From: Paracoccaceae bacterium
Lineage (GTDB): Bacteria > Pseudomonadota > Alphaproteobacteria > Rhodobacterales > Rhodobacteraceae
NCBI GenBank assembly: GCA_026709265.1
Contig: JAPOTI010000100.1
Span: 1-40,060 of the forward strand
Reading direction: 5' to 3'
DNA: 40,060 bases
How positions within the stretch are numbered: the stretch's first letter is position 1; the number at the start of each line of letters is the position of its first letter. Below are positions 1 through 6,832 of this stretch, in pieces. A program made the translations under genes and the position numbers. The notes below the pieces were generated by a model. It searched no databases and was not told where the DNA came from. It saw only the letters and a list, made by a program, of their open reading frames with translations.

Positions 1-201
1 CTCCTGCCGTGTCGATTTCCTGCCCATTCGCCTGTCTCCTGTTGGCGCGGGCCGCGTGACCGCGGCGGCAGGATCATGCCATGATTCGACAACGAATGGA
101 ATCTTTTGTTTTGTATCAACCACTAGGCCACCTGACTTCCGACATTTTTGTTGGTTCTGAGCGGGTTTTGGCTTTGCGGTACTCTCCGATCAGGAGATTG
201 A
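1..201. other. Gene-free left edge
   Basis: No reading frame with recognisable protein similarity is visible here. The first 75 or so bases are GC-rich and the following 100 are more AT-rich. The stretch precedes the recombinase-like tail that opens at 202, so it may be decayed upstream sequence of that gene, but nothing in it can be named. Confidence 0.4.
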
Positions 202-366
202 ACGGCCCGGCGGCGGACCCCGAAGATTTTGGTGGTCCCCGACGTTGAAGTCGAGAGGGAAGGACAAAGCGCCATTGCCAAGATTATCGGCGTCTCCCGG
301 CCAACTCTCTACCACTTCATCCAGACACGCAGACTGAAAACCAATCCATATCAGCGTGCAATTTGA
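202..366 (+). pseudogene. C-terminal HTH remnant of a serine recombinase/resolvase
   Basis: The open frame has no start codon that would give a complete protein and ends at TGA 364-366. It encodes a helix-turn-helix of the type found at the C-terminus of Hin/Tn3 resolvase-like recombinases: SAIAKIIGVSRPTLYHFIQ at about 271-330, preceded by a basic RRRTPKI stretch where that family often has a GRPxK linker. The catalytic N-terminal domain with its serine is absent, because the frame is closed by a TGA at 199-201. The assignment rests on the HTH alone, so another HTH protein tail is possible. It sits beside an antitoxin gene and other mobile-element debris, which fits a decayed transposon or integron-type recombinase. 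Confidence 0.4.
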
Positions 367-463
367 CACGATTCTCAGCGAAACCCTTTGTGTGCCGGCA
401 CACTTGCAATGTACGCCGTTATGGTGCATATGTCCATCGCCTTCTCACGCGGGAGACATCTTA

Positions 464-748
464 ATGGCCGAAACTGCCGAGACGAAGCACGAGCGCGTCC
501 ACCTGCGCCTCGACGCAAGAAGCAAGCGCAAGCTCGAACGCGCTGCGGCCTACGAGGAAACCACGGTCAGCCGTTTCATGCTGCGCAACGCCGTGACCGC
601 CGCCGAGCGGGTGATCGAGTCGCACGAGCGGATCGTGCTCCCGGCGACGGATTGGGACGCCTTCCATGACGCGCTGCTCAACCCGCCCGCGCCGAACGCG
701 GCGCTGAAGCGGGCCGCGCGCCGCTACCGCGAACGCATCGGTGGATGA
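464..748 (+). CDS. DUF1778 (TacA-like) antitoxin
   Basis: This 94-residue protein is the antitoxin of a type II module whose toxin is the acetyltransferase gene that follows. DUF1778 antitoxins bind DNA through an N-terminal ribbon-helix-helix and neutralise the toxin with a C-terminal extension. Visible here are the basic strand and helices in the first half (ERVHLRLDARSKRKLERAA, then TTVSRFMLRNAV) and a family-typical tail containing LPATDWDAFHDALLNPP. The ATG at 464 is preceded by GGGAGA at 451-456; an upstream in-frame start at 356 would add 36 unrelated residues. The stop overlaps the toxin's GTG start by 8 bases, which indicates translational coupling. Autorepression by the RHH domain is expected from the family. 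The pair is clearly GC-richer than the surrounding genes. Confidence 0.88.
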   Translation: MAETAETKHERVHLRLDARSKRKLERAAAYEETTVSRFMLRNAVTAAERVIESHERIVLPATDWDAFHDALLNPPAPNAALKRAARRYRERIGG

Positions 749-1250
749 GGCACCGCTGACGGTCGAGCCGCTTGGAGCGCATCACGACCGCGCGTCCTTC
801 TCCTGCGGGGAACCATCGCTGGACCGCTACATCCGCCGACAGGCTTCCCAGGACGCAAAGCGGCGCGTCGCGCGGGTCTTCGTCGCGCACGCGCACCTGC
901 CCGGACGGGTCGCCGGCTACTACACGTTGAGCGCGGCGAGCTTCGAGAAGGACGACCTGCCGGCGGAAGTGGCAAGGCGCCTACCGCATTATCCGGTGCC
1001 AGCGGCGGTCATCGGGCGGCTGGTCGTCGGTCTTCGCAGCCAAGGCAACGGGCTCGGCGAGGTCCTGCTGCTCGACGCGATCCGTCGGGTGGTCCGCGCG
1101 GGCGACACCATCGGCGTCTATGCCGTGGTGGTCGATGCGCTGCACCCGCGCGCCAGCGCGTTCTATGAGCGGTACGGCTTCGCATCCTTCCCGTCGCGGC
1201 CGCTGCGCCTCTACCTCCCGCTCCGAACCTTCGAGCAACTCAAGCTCTGA
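741..1250 (+). CDS. GNAT-family acetyltransferase toxin (TacT/AtaT-like)
   Basis: This 169-residue GNAT protein pairs with the DUF1778 antitoxin. Members of this toxin family acetylate the amino group of charged aminoacyl-tRNAs and so block translation. The acetyl-CoA-binding motif is present as RSQGNGLGEVLLLDA at about residues 94-108, preceded by the beta-strand IGRLVV. The C-terminal FYERYGF at about 142-148 carries the tyrosine usually proposed as general acid. The GTG start at 741 lies inside the antitoxin's last codons, giving an 8-base overlap typical of coupled toxin-antitoxin operons. No frameshift or missing motif is visible, so the toxin looks intact. High GC at third codon positions sets it and its partner apart from the rest of the window and suggests acquisition. 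Confidence 0.88.
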   Translation: MDEAPLTVEPLGAHHDRASFSCGEPSLDRYIRRQASQDAKRRVARVFVAHAHLPGRVAGYYTLSAASFEKDDLPAEVARRLPHYPVPAAVIGRLVVGLRSQGNGLGEVLLLDAIRRVVRAGDTIGVYAVVVDALHPRASAFYERYGFASFPSRPLRLYLPLRTFEQLKL

Positions 1251-1337
1251 CCTCCTCTCCTCCTTCCGACCAACAACCTGTTGGAGATGGACCCGGACTC
1301 GGGATCTGCGGCTGAGTTGGACAGAATGTGGCGCGTC

Positions 1338-1375
1338 AATCAGGGTGAGAATTTGCGATAATCAGGGTGAGAATT
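1338..1375. repeat. Direct repeat, two 16-bp copies 22 bp apart
   Basis: The sequence AATCAGGGTGAGAATT occurs at 1338-1353 and again at 1360-1375 with only six bases between. IS21-family ends carry short internally repeated sequences, and a decayed IS21-type transposase fragment begins about 180 bases downstream. These copies may therefore be a remnant of the element's left end. That link is inference; the repeat itself is read directly. Confidence 0.6.
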
Positions 1376-1394
1376 CTGGGGAGTGGCGGATGCT

Positions 1395-1420
1395 GCCCCT
1401 CTCCCCGCGGGGAGAGGGGC
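1395..1420. repeat. Perfect 26-bp GC-rich palindrome followed by an A-run
   Basis: The stretch runs GCCCCTCTCCCCG and then its exact reverse complement, so it is a perfect 26-bp palindrome. On the plus strand it is followed by six A residues (1421-1426). A hairpin this strong could act as a terminator for leftward transcription, where the A-run becomes a U-run on the other side, or it may be a dispersed palindromic repeat of the kind common between alphaproteobacterial genes. It lies between the toxin gene and the IS21-type remnant. Confidence 0.65.
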
Positions 1421-1551
1421 AAAAAATTCTGTCGGCAAGACGCCCCGTTTGACGTCTGTGACCGTTCGGGCGCAAGGTGGCCATCCTTCATTCCCATGGG
1501 GAGAGCCGCAGGCCCGGACGCCATATGACAGATGCACACACGCGGCTTTGA

Positions 1552-1785
1552 CTGAATGATCAAAAAACAGACACAGTTGAAACGGTCGCGGCCAAGGCGG
1601 GTTTCAGCACTTCGACGGGTGATCGGATCAACCCGGACAGTCGGCTTCCGTCCCAAAAGATCAAGCCGCGGGGACGGCGGCGGCCCGATCCATTGCAGGA
1701 TGTCTTTGAGGGACTGTCCTTGCCATCTATACCCGCGATCCGTATCCTGTGCCTATGCATCAAGACCCGACTGGATCATGAGGTG
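1552..1785 (+). pseudogene. Degenerate IS21-type transposase (IstA) N-terminal fragment
   Basis: One open frame carries a recognisable IstA N-terminal segment: TVETVAAKAGFSTSTG (HTH region) at 1573-1620, then DSRLPSQK and KPRGRRRPDPLQDVF to about 1713. After that, similarity fades. Intact IstA proteins run to several hundred residues and include a DDE catalytic domain, all of which is missing, as is the partner ATPase gene istB. No plausible start codon or Shine-Dalgarno sequence precedes the frame. It is a leftover of an old insertion and directly abuts the RelB-like antitoxin gene, so the antitoxin promoter may lie within it. Confidence in the family is moderate to good because the basic RRRPDP block is characteristic. 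Confidence 0.6.
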
Positions 1786-1789
1786 AGCC

Positions 1790-2020
1790 ATGCAGCAAAC
1801 AATCGTCAATCTTTCAGATGAAACCCATTCCTGTCTGGAGGCTCTCTCGGCGCGGACCGCCCGGTCCGCGGCGCTCCACATCCGTCAGGCGATTGAGGAC
1901 CATCTCGAGGCCATTGAGGATCTCCGCAACGCCGAGGCGGCATTGATCGCGCATCGCCAGAGTGGCGGGCGCACTCTGTCCCTCGACGAGTTGGACGCGG
2001 TCCTTGACTTGGAGAATTGA
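1790..2020 (+). CDS. RelB-like ribbon-helix-helix antitoxin
   Basis: This 76-residue protein has the layout of a RelB/CopG-type antitoxin. It has an N-terminal DNA-binding strand and helices (TIVNLSDETHSCLEALSART, then SAALHIRQAIEDHLE) and an acidic C-terminal helix ending in LDELDAVLDLEN that would wrap the toxin. The ATG at 1790 is preceded by GAGGTGAG a few bases upstream. The downstream toxin frame starts inside this gene's last codons, as is usual for relBE, but that toxin is disrupted, so this is now probably an orphan antitoxin. It could still autoregulate or counteract a toxin encoded elsewhere. The upstream flank is IS21-type debris. Confidence 0.8.
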   Translation: MQQTIVNLSDETHSCLEALSARTARSAALHIRQAIEDHLEAIEDLRNAEAALIAHRQSGGRTLSLDELDAVLDLEN

Positions 2021-2227
2021 GGTCACGGAGATGGCGGCAAAGGACATCAGGAGACTGGGCAACGCCAGCGTGGAAACCCCTTGACCGGATCCGCGCTGGG
2101 CCAATTCTGGCGTTACAGAGTCGGAGACACCCGGCTCCTGTGCAAAACCCGAGACTGGACCCGCACCGTCCTTGTCATTTCCGTTGGTCATCGCCGCCGT
2201 GTCTATCGCGAGACGCGGCGGAGTTGA
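2004..2227 (+). pseudogene. RelE-family toxin, broken by internal deletion and frameshift
   Basis: Both ends of a RelE mRNA-interferase can be read, but in different frames. The N-terminal part starts at TTG 2004 (overlapping the antitoxin's end) and gives TWRIEVTEMAAKDIRRLGNA before stopping at TGA 2082-2084. The C-terminal part reads from about 2075 in another frame: NPLTGSALGQFWRYRVGDTR, then the strand VLVISVGHRRRVYRE, ending at TGA 2225-2227. Intact RelE proteins have about 20-30 residues between these blocks, covering the helix that follows the first strand-helix unit. That stretch is missing here. The C-terminal catalytic region (RYRVGDTR and HRRRVYR) is preserved, which suggests the inactivation is recent. 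No active toxin can be made without another frameshift event. Confidence 0.72.
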
Positions 2228-2532
2228 AAACGCAAGAGGAACGCATGAAAACGATGACGGCGGAAACCGACACCGGATTTGCGCGCCTGTCAAAAGAACG
2301 GGTACAACGCGACCGACGCCTCATTCTGGCCATCGCCGGCATGATTGCCCGTTGATCCCGACCTTACGCGACCAGTCAGCCGCGTTGTGGAGTGGCTCCA
2401 AGACAGTTACAATTATCTCAGGAGATCGGCGTACGCTGCCCTGCCGGCTATTCTGAAGGTGCCGTCATCTGCAGATAATAAGTGGAAGCAACAGAAGTTA
2501 CCGCCTCAATGCGGCGGGGTGGTCATTCCTTT
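2228..2532. other. Intergenic region upstream of manC
   Basis: About 300 bases separate the broken toxin from manC. A 35-codon frame at 2248-2355 starts with ATG behind AGAGGAACGC and would encode MKTMTAETDTGFARLSKERV plus a short hydrophobic tail. I do not recognise it, and it may be chance or a gene remnant. The promoter of manC should lie in the second half, where AT content rises around 2400-2500, but no clear -35/-10 pair stands out. Confidence 0.4.
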
Positions 2533-3981
2533 ATGCAATATAACAGTGAACATAACGAATTGATCACCCCCGTGCTCATCTGCGGTGGCTCGGGAACCCG
2601 ATTGTGGCCGCTTTCAAGACAGTCCTATCCGAAACAGTTCACGCCGCTGATGAGCGAAGATTCACTGTTCCAGATGAGCGCGAAACGCCTGTCAGGAAAG
2701 CCGTATGCCCCGCCTGTCGTCGTCACCAATTCTGCCTTTCGCTTTATCGTCACCGAACAGCTAGCCGCGATCGGTCTTGAACCCGGAGCAATCCTGATTG
2801 AGCCCGATGGTCGCAATACCGCTCCTGCAATACTTGCCGCCGCTTTGCATTGTCACAGATTGGCCCCTGGTTCACTCCTGTTGGTTGCGCCGACCGATCA
2901 TGTGATTCCCGACAATCCGGCGTTTCAGTCAGCTGTCAGTGCCGGTCTCAACAATGCCCGCAAGGGTGACATCGTCACATTCGGCATCACACCGACACGT
3001 CCGGAAACCGGGTACGGCTATCTGTCGCTATCTGAACCCACTACGGAAGGTTGCATTCCGGTCGCCCGTTTCGTCGAGAAACCGGAGGTCGAATTGGCTG
3101 CACGAATGATTGCGCATCAACAATGTTTGTGGAATTCGGGCATCTTCCTGTTCTCCTCCCAAACCATTGTCGATGCGATGCAAACCCATGTACCACTTTT
3201 GTCAGCGAAAGTCGCTGAGGCCATGAAACAGGCCTCAACTGATCTTGGATTCCTCCGCATCGCATCTCGACCCTGGTCAGAAATTGAAGGTATCTCGATC
3301 GACCATGCCGTGATGGAAAAGGCAGACAATATCTACGCTGTTCCCTTCTCCGGCGAATGGTCTGACCTTGGTGGATGGAATGCTGTCTGGGCGGAAAGCG
3401 CCCCGGATGCCAACGGCGTATCCACGCATGGAAAGGCTATTGCAATTGACAGCAAAGATACGCTGCTGCGTAGCGAGTCGGGCTCACAAATCATCGTTGG
3501 AATTGGACTGAACGACGTCATCGCCATCGCCATGCCGGATGCCGTTCTGGTGGCTGATAAATCACGCGATCAGGATGTTAAAAATGCGGTGCAGCACCTC
3601 AGAGATGCGGACATCTCGCAAGCCGATGCGTTTCCTCGGGACCACCGGCCTTGGGGCTATTTTGAAAGTCTTGCTGTTGGCGCACGCTTCCAGGTGAAGA
3701 AAATCGTTGTCAATCCAGGTGGAACTCTGTCGCTACAATCACACAGATATCGTGCCGAACATTGGGTCGTGGTCGAAGGGACGGCGAAAGTGACAATTGA
3801 TCATTCCACACAACAAGTGAATGAGAATCAATCCGTGTATATCCCCCTTGGTTCGGTACATCGGCTGGAAAATCCCACCAAATCACCTCTGGTGCTCATC
3901 GAAGTTCAGACGGGTTCATATTTCGGCGAAGATGACATCACGCGTTATGACGATGCCTATGCACGTGGTGAAAAGGAGTAA
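2533..3981 (+). CDS. manC: Mannose-1-phosphate guanylyltransferase / mannose-6-phosphate isomerase
   Basis: This bifunctional cytosolic enzyme makes GDP-mannose: the N-terminal domain transfers GMP to mannose-1-phosphate, and the C-terminal cupin isomerises fructose-6-phosphate and mannose-6-phosphate. The nucleotidyltransferase signature GGSGTRLWPLSR is at residues 18-29, with FVEKP near 180 and WNSGIFLF further on. The cupin half begins around RPWGYFESL (about 372) and has the metal-binding region SLQSHRYRAEHWVVVEG near 400-416. At 482 residues it matches the usual type II enzyme length. The start at 2533 fits the family N-terminus; an upstream ATG at 2482 would add 17 unrelated residues. 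No phosphomannomutase or glycosyltransferase lies next to it, so the use of the GDP-mannose (surface polysaccharide or other) cannot be read from the window. Confidence 0.93.
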   Translation: MQYNSEHNELITPVLICGGSGTRLWPLSRQSYPKQFTPLMSEDSLFQMSAKRLSGKPYAPPVVVTNSAFRFIVTEQLAAIGLEPGAILIEPDGRNTAPAILAAALHCHRLAPGSLLLVAPTDHVIPDNPAFQSAVSAGLNNARKGDIVTFGITPTRPETGYGYLSLSEPTTEGCIPVARFVEKPEVELAARMIAHQQCLWNSGIFLFSSQTIVDAMQTHVPLLSAKVAEAMKQASTDLGFLRIASRPWSEIEGISIDHAVMEKADNIYAVPFSGEWSDLGGWNAVWAESAPDANGVSTHGKAIAIDSKDTLLRSESGSQIIVGIGLNDVIAIAMPDAVLVADKSRDQDVKNAVQHLRDADISQADAFPRDHRPWGYFESLAVGARFQVKKIVVNPGGTLSLQSHRYRAEHWVVVEGTAKVTIDHSTQQVNENQSVYIPLGSVHRLENPTKSPLVLIEVQTGSYFGEDDITRYDDAYARGEKE

Positions 3982-4053
3982 CCTGTCCGAGACGACATAT
4001 CCTCTGAGCCTTGTCTCGGCCTCAGGTACAACGTTTGCACCTTACCTGTTCGG

Positions 4054-4893
4054 TCATTTGAAGGGCAGAAGAAGCGACCAGGTCAGTTCTGCCGTTCGTT
4101 CATCGCGCCACTCGAGCCCGGTCTGCATGTCTTCATGATCCATCTCGGGTTGCGCGATATAGGTGCCAAAGATGCGATCCCAAAGCGATAGTGAAAAGCC
4201 ATAGTTTGAATCATGCTCGTCCCGCCTGGTTGAATGGTGGACCCGGTGCATGTCGGGGGTCACCAGAAAAACCCGCAGGACAGCGTCCAACCGCTGCGGA
4301 ATCCGCAGATTGGCATGGTTGAACAATGCCGTTCCGTTGAGGATGATCTCAAAGAGAATGACAGCCAACGCTGGCGCACCCAAAAGGTAAACCGTGCCGA
4401 TCTTGATCAGCATCGAAAGCGCAATTTCAATCGGGTGAAAGCGTATCGCTGTGGACACATCAACATCAATATCAGCATGGTGGACCCGATGCAGGCGCCA
4501 CAGAAAAGGGATCTTATGGGTAAGCAGATGCTGTGCCCAAATCACGAAATCCAGCACCAGCATCGCCAGAAGAATTTCCAGCCAAACGGGCCAGTTCACA
4601 GTATGAAAAACCCCTGTCTGGGTCCGTTCGGCATCAATCGCCGCACCAATCGCCAGCAAGGGCAATGCCAATGCCAGCAAGCGCAGACAGATTGAGTCGA
4701 TCACCACAATTGACCAGTTCGTGAACCAGCGTCGTGATCGCTGTTGTTGGCGGGTGCGGCGCGGCCACAACGATTCCAGTGTCGCCAGCACTGCAAATAT
4801 CGTCAGGAAAATTGTCACGCGGATGAGAATTTCATTCTCAATCACTGTAATAAATCCCCATGTCAGCGATTGCGGCACAAACGACAATCTCAC
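4054..4893 (-). CDS. Sterol desaturase / fatty acid hydroxylase superfamily membrane protein
   Basis: This 279-residue integral membrane di-iron oxygenase hydroxylates or desaturates a lipid substrate. The histidine clusters that bind the two irons are complete: HLLTH at 122-126, HRVHH at 135-139, a lone His in FNHAN at 193, and HRVHH at 216-220. Hydrophobic spans lie around 24-42, 62-85, 105-120 and 155-185. The start given is GTG at 4893. A second GTG at 4845 sits 9 bases behind GGGGA and would shorten the protein by 16 residues, so it is a serious alternative. The gene is convergent with manC (72-base gap) and downstream of the epimerase on the same strand. The substrate is unknown; carotenoid, sterol-like or fatty acyl are all possible within the superfamily. 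Confidence 0.85.
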   Translation of the reverse strand: MRLSFVPQSLTWGFITVIENEILIRVTIFLTIFAVLATLESLWPRRTRQQQRSRRWFTNWSIVVIDSICLRLLALALPLLAIGAAIDAERTQTGVFHTVNWPVWLEILLAMLVLDFVIWAQHLLTHKIPFLWRLHRVHHADIDVDVSTAIRFHPIEIALSMLIKIGTVYLLGAPALAVILFEIILNGTALFNHANLRIPQRLDAVLRVFLVTPDMHRVHHSTRRDEHDSNYGFSLSLWDRIFGTYIAQPEMDHEDMQTGLEWRDERTAELTWSLLLPFK

Positions 4894-4996
4894 ATGTTTT
4901 TATTGTACCCGCAAGCGTTGCATGATGCATTATCATCGTGGCGTGCCAACTGCTCTCCTGCCTGTCCTGATCATCTGATACCCTCTTGCCCGCAAC

Positions 4997-5974
4997 TCAA
5001 ACCGGCAGCGCTGGCAGGCGGTCTTCCGCGGCCAGCTGGCAGAAGGCACGATAGGTGCTTGCGATTCCATCCTCAACAGAGATGCGCTTGTAATCCGGCA
5101 GATTGGCGTGGGTTTTGGTTTCGTCCAGATCAGGTGGAAACGGAAAGGGTGCACCCGCAGACGAAATCCTGACATTCGGTGCCAGATTTTTCAGGATGTT
5201 GATTCCATCCTCAACAGTGACGCAGGGGCCATTCAGGTCATAGACTGCTGCATTCTCTCCGACCCGGCTCACTGCGGCGATAAAGGCAGAAGCCGCCTCT
5301 CCTGCATGCAACCAGCTATACGGGCCAGTAAAGGGAATCTCAAAGGTCTCATGACACGCTGCCGCATGAATCGCTGCCGTCGTCAGCGAACTCATTCCCT
5401 GGTCTCTGCCGAGCCCATAGACAACATTGGGGCGCAGTCCGACCGATGGCACCTGCCAATCCTGCCAATAGACAAGCGCCGTTTGTTCATTGGCCACCTT
5501 GTAGGCACCATAGAGCGTCTCCTTGAATCCTTGCCCCGGCGGGAAACAAACGGCGGCAACCGACGATGCATAGGCCAAACGCGAAACGCTGTTTTCTCGT
5601 GCCGCTTGCAGAATATTCACGGTGCCTTCGACATTGACGCGTGCGCCGCGCGCCGGATCAGCAGCGCAAAACGGAACCTGCAATCCGGCGAGATGAATAA
5701 TGGCATCAATCGCGTTGTCTTTGACAAAATTCGATACCGCCGCGCCATCAGTCACATCAAGGCCCTGCCACACGTAATCGGCCGCTTCATCAGGCCCGAC
5801 AATGAGCTCGAGCCGCCGCGAGTCAATCGCGATATCTGCCGCAATACAGGAAATTCCTGATCTTTTGAGGATCGCCAACACCCACGCGCCGATACATCCA
5901 GCGGCACCAGTGACCATGACCGGGCCATCAAAGGGGTTGTCGTCGATGAGGAATGGCTGCGTTAACGATTTCAT
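4997..5974 (-). CDS. NAD-dependent epimerase/dehydratase (extended SDR)
   Basis: This is a 325-residue extended short-chain dehydrogenase/reductase. The Rossmann motif GAAGCIG is at residues 23-29, an acidic/basic stretch for cofactor ribose follows near 47-54, and the catalytic YGAYK (Tyr155, Lys159) follows the serine pair at about 137-138. LRPNVVYGLGRD after the YxxxK helix is typical of nucleotide-sugar or sugar-acid SDR enzymes. The ATG at 5974 is preferred, with GGAA about 10 bases upstream; a GTG at 6019 would add 15 residues ahead of the Rossmann fold. The substrate cannot be read from sequence. The nearby manC makes a nucleotide sugar plausible, but the two genes are not in one operon. 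Confidence 0.85.
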   Translation of the reverse strand: MKSLTQPFLIDDNPFDGPVMVTGAAGCIGAWVLAILKRSGISCIAADIAIDSRRLELIVGPDEAADYVWQGLDVTDGAAVSNFVKDNAIDAIIHLAGLQVPFCAADPARGARVNVEGTVNILQAARENSVSRLAYASSVAAVCFPPGQGFKETLYGAYKVANEQTALVYWQDWQVPSVGLRPNVVYGLGRDQGMSSLTTAAIHAAACHETFEIPFTGPYSWLHAGEAASAFIAAVSRVGENAAVYDLNGPCVTVEDGINILKNLAPNVRISSAGAPFPFPPDLDETKTHANLPDYKRISVEDGIASTYRAFCQLAAEDRLPALPV

Positions 5975-6771
5975 TCTGTCGGTTTCCACTTTCGCTCTTG
6001 TCGACACATTTATGGACACCCTTCGTGCAATGCAAAGGCAACAGATAGAAAAAGGGAAACATAGACGCAGTGCGCCATCAGGTGGTCGATAGCGACAGAC
6101 ATGTTGGCAAGAATATCAGTCCGGTTCGGATTGACCTGTGGCGCTTCAAGCCTATTCCTGCAGAATTGCCGTGCTGGACTCTGTGATGGGTTCTTGTCGT
6201 ATATACGAAATAGCGGCATCATGCGGGCTGGAGTGAAAGACTCCCTGCCTGATCCGGCAAGACATTTTCAGCGGCGCTGAATCTCCTCGATCTGCCCGGC
6301 GGCTCCCGCGCGGTGGGGGAACGTCGGGATATCGATGTCAACAGAGTCAGTGATCGGACTCTCACTCATATGTCCGATCAACGTCATGCCCATCGCGCGA
6401 CGATCGCGACACCTCTCTTCGGAGCGGCGGAGACGCTGTTTGACATCCCGCAGACCCCAACCGCCTGTGATCTCACCCAAATCTCTTTCGCAGGCGAAGC
6501 GCAGCCACGCCTAGGAGGAAAATCACCGTACCCGCCCGCAAAACCCGCATCACCGGGGTCTGAAACCCGACATCATCCCCCATACACGCCGCGGCTGTCC
6601 CGCCGCCAGACCCACTCGTAGTGCCACTACGAAAATTTGGTCCTTTATCTATTGGCGCAAATGCATACAAAGTTAAAGATGGACTAACGTCTAAGTTCGG
6701 GGAATTATGTAGCCCCCGCCCCAGTTCGATATATCGTAAACAATATATCACAGTGGAAGTGGGGTGTCCTT
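5975..6771. other. Long gene-poor region between epimerase and porin
   Basis: Almost 800 bases contain no gene I can support. Two minus-strand frames are worth naming. One (6268-6480) is basic in its middle and unrecognised. The other (6473-6751) ends with a hydrophobic segment and an RLRKR tail resembling a membrane anchor. A 15-base near-palindrome, CGTAGTG-C-CACTACG, lies at 6617-6631 and could be an operator. The right third (6640-6780) is AT-rich. The stretch may hold decayed genes as well as the promoter of the epimerase gene. Confidence 0.4.
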
Positions 6772-6804
6772 CTTGTAAGAAAGGGGCAGCCTCTCAGCCG
6801 CCCC
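6772..6804 (-). terminator. Rho-independent terminator of the porin gene
   Basis: On the minus strand GGGGCGGC and GCTGCCCC form an 8-bp stem (one G-U pair) around a six-base TGAGAG loop, followed by CTTTCTT. It lies about 29 bases downstream of the porin stop codon at 6833, in the right orientation. This is a normal intrinsic terminator position and shape. Confidence 0.75.
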
Positions 6805-6832
6805 CTCAATTCCTGTTATCCGATCAACTTGA

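Noticed and set aside
3987..4019. Inverted repeat CCGAGAC / GTCTCGG after manC as a terminator
   Set aside because: The stem is only 7 bp with a 19-base loop and no T-run follows, so termination cannot be supported.
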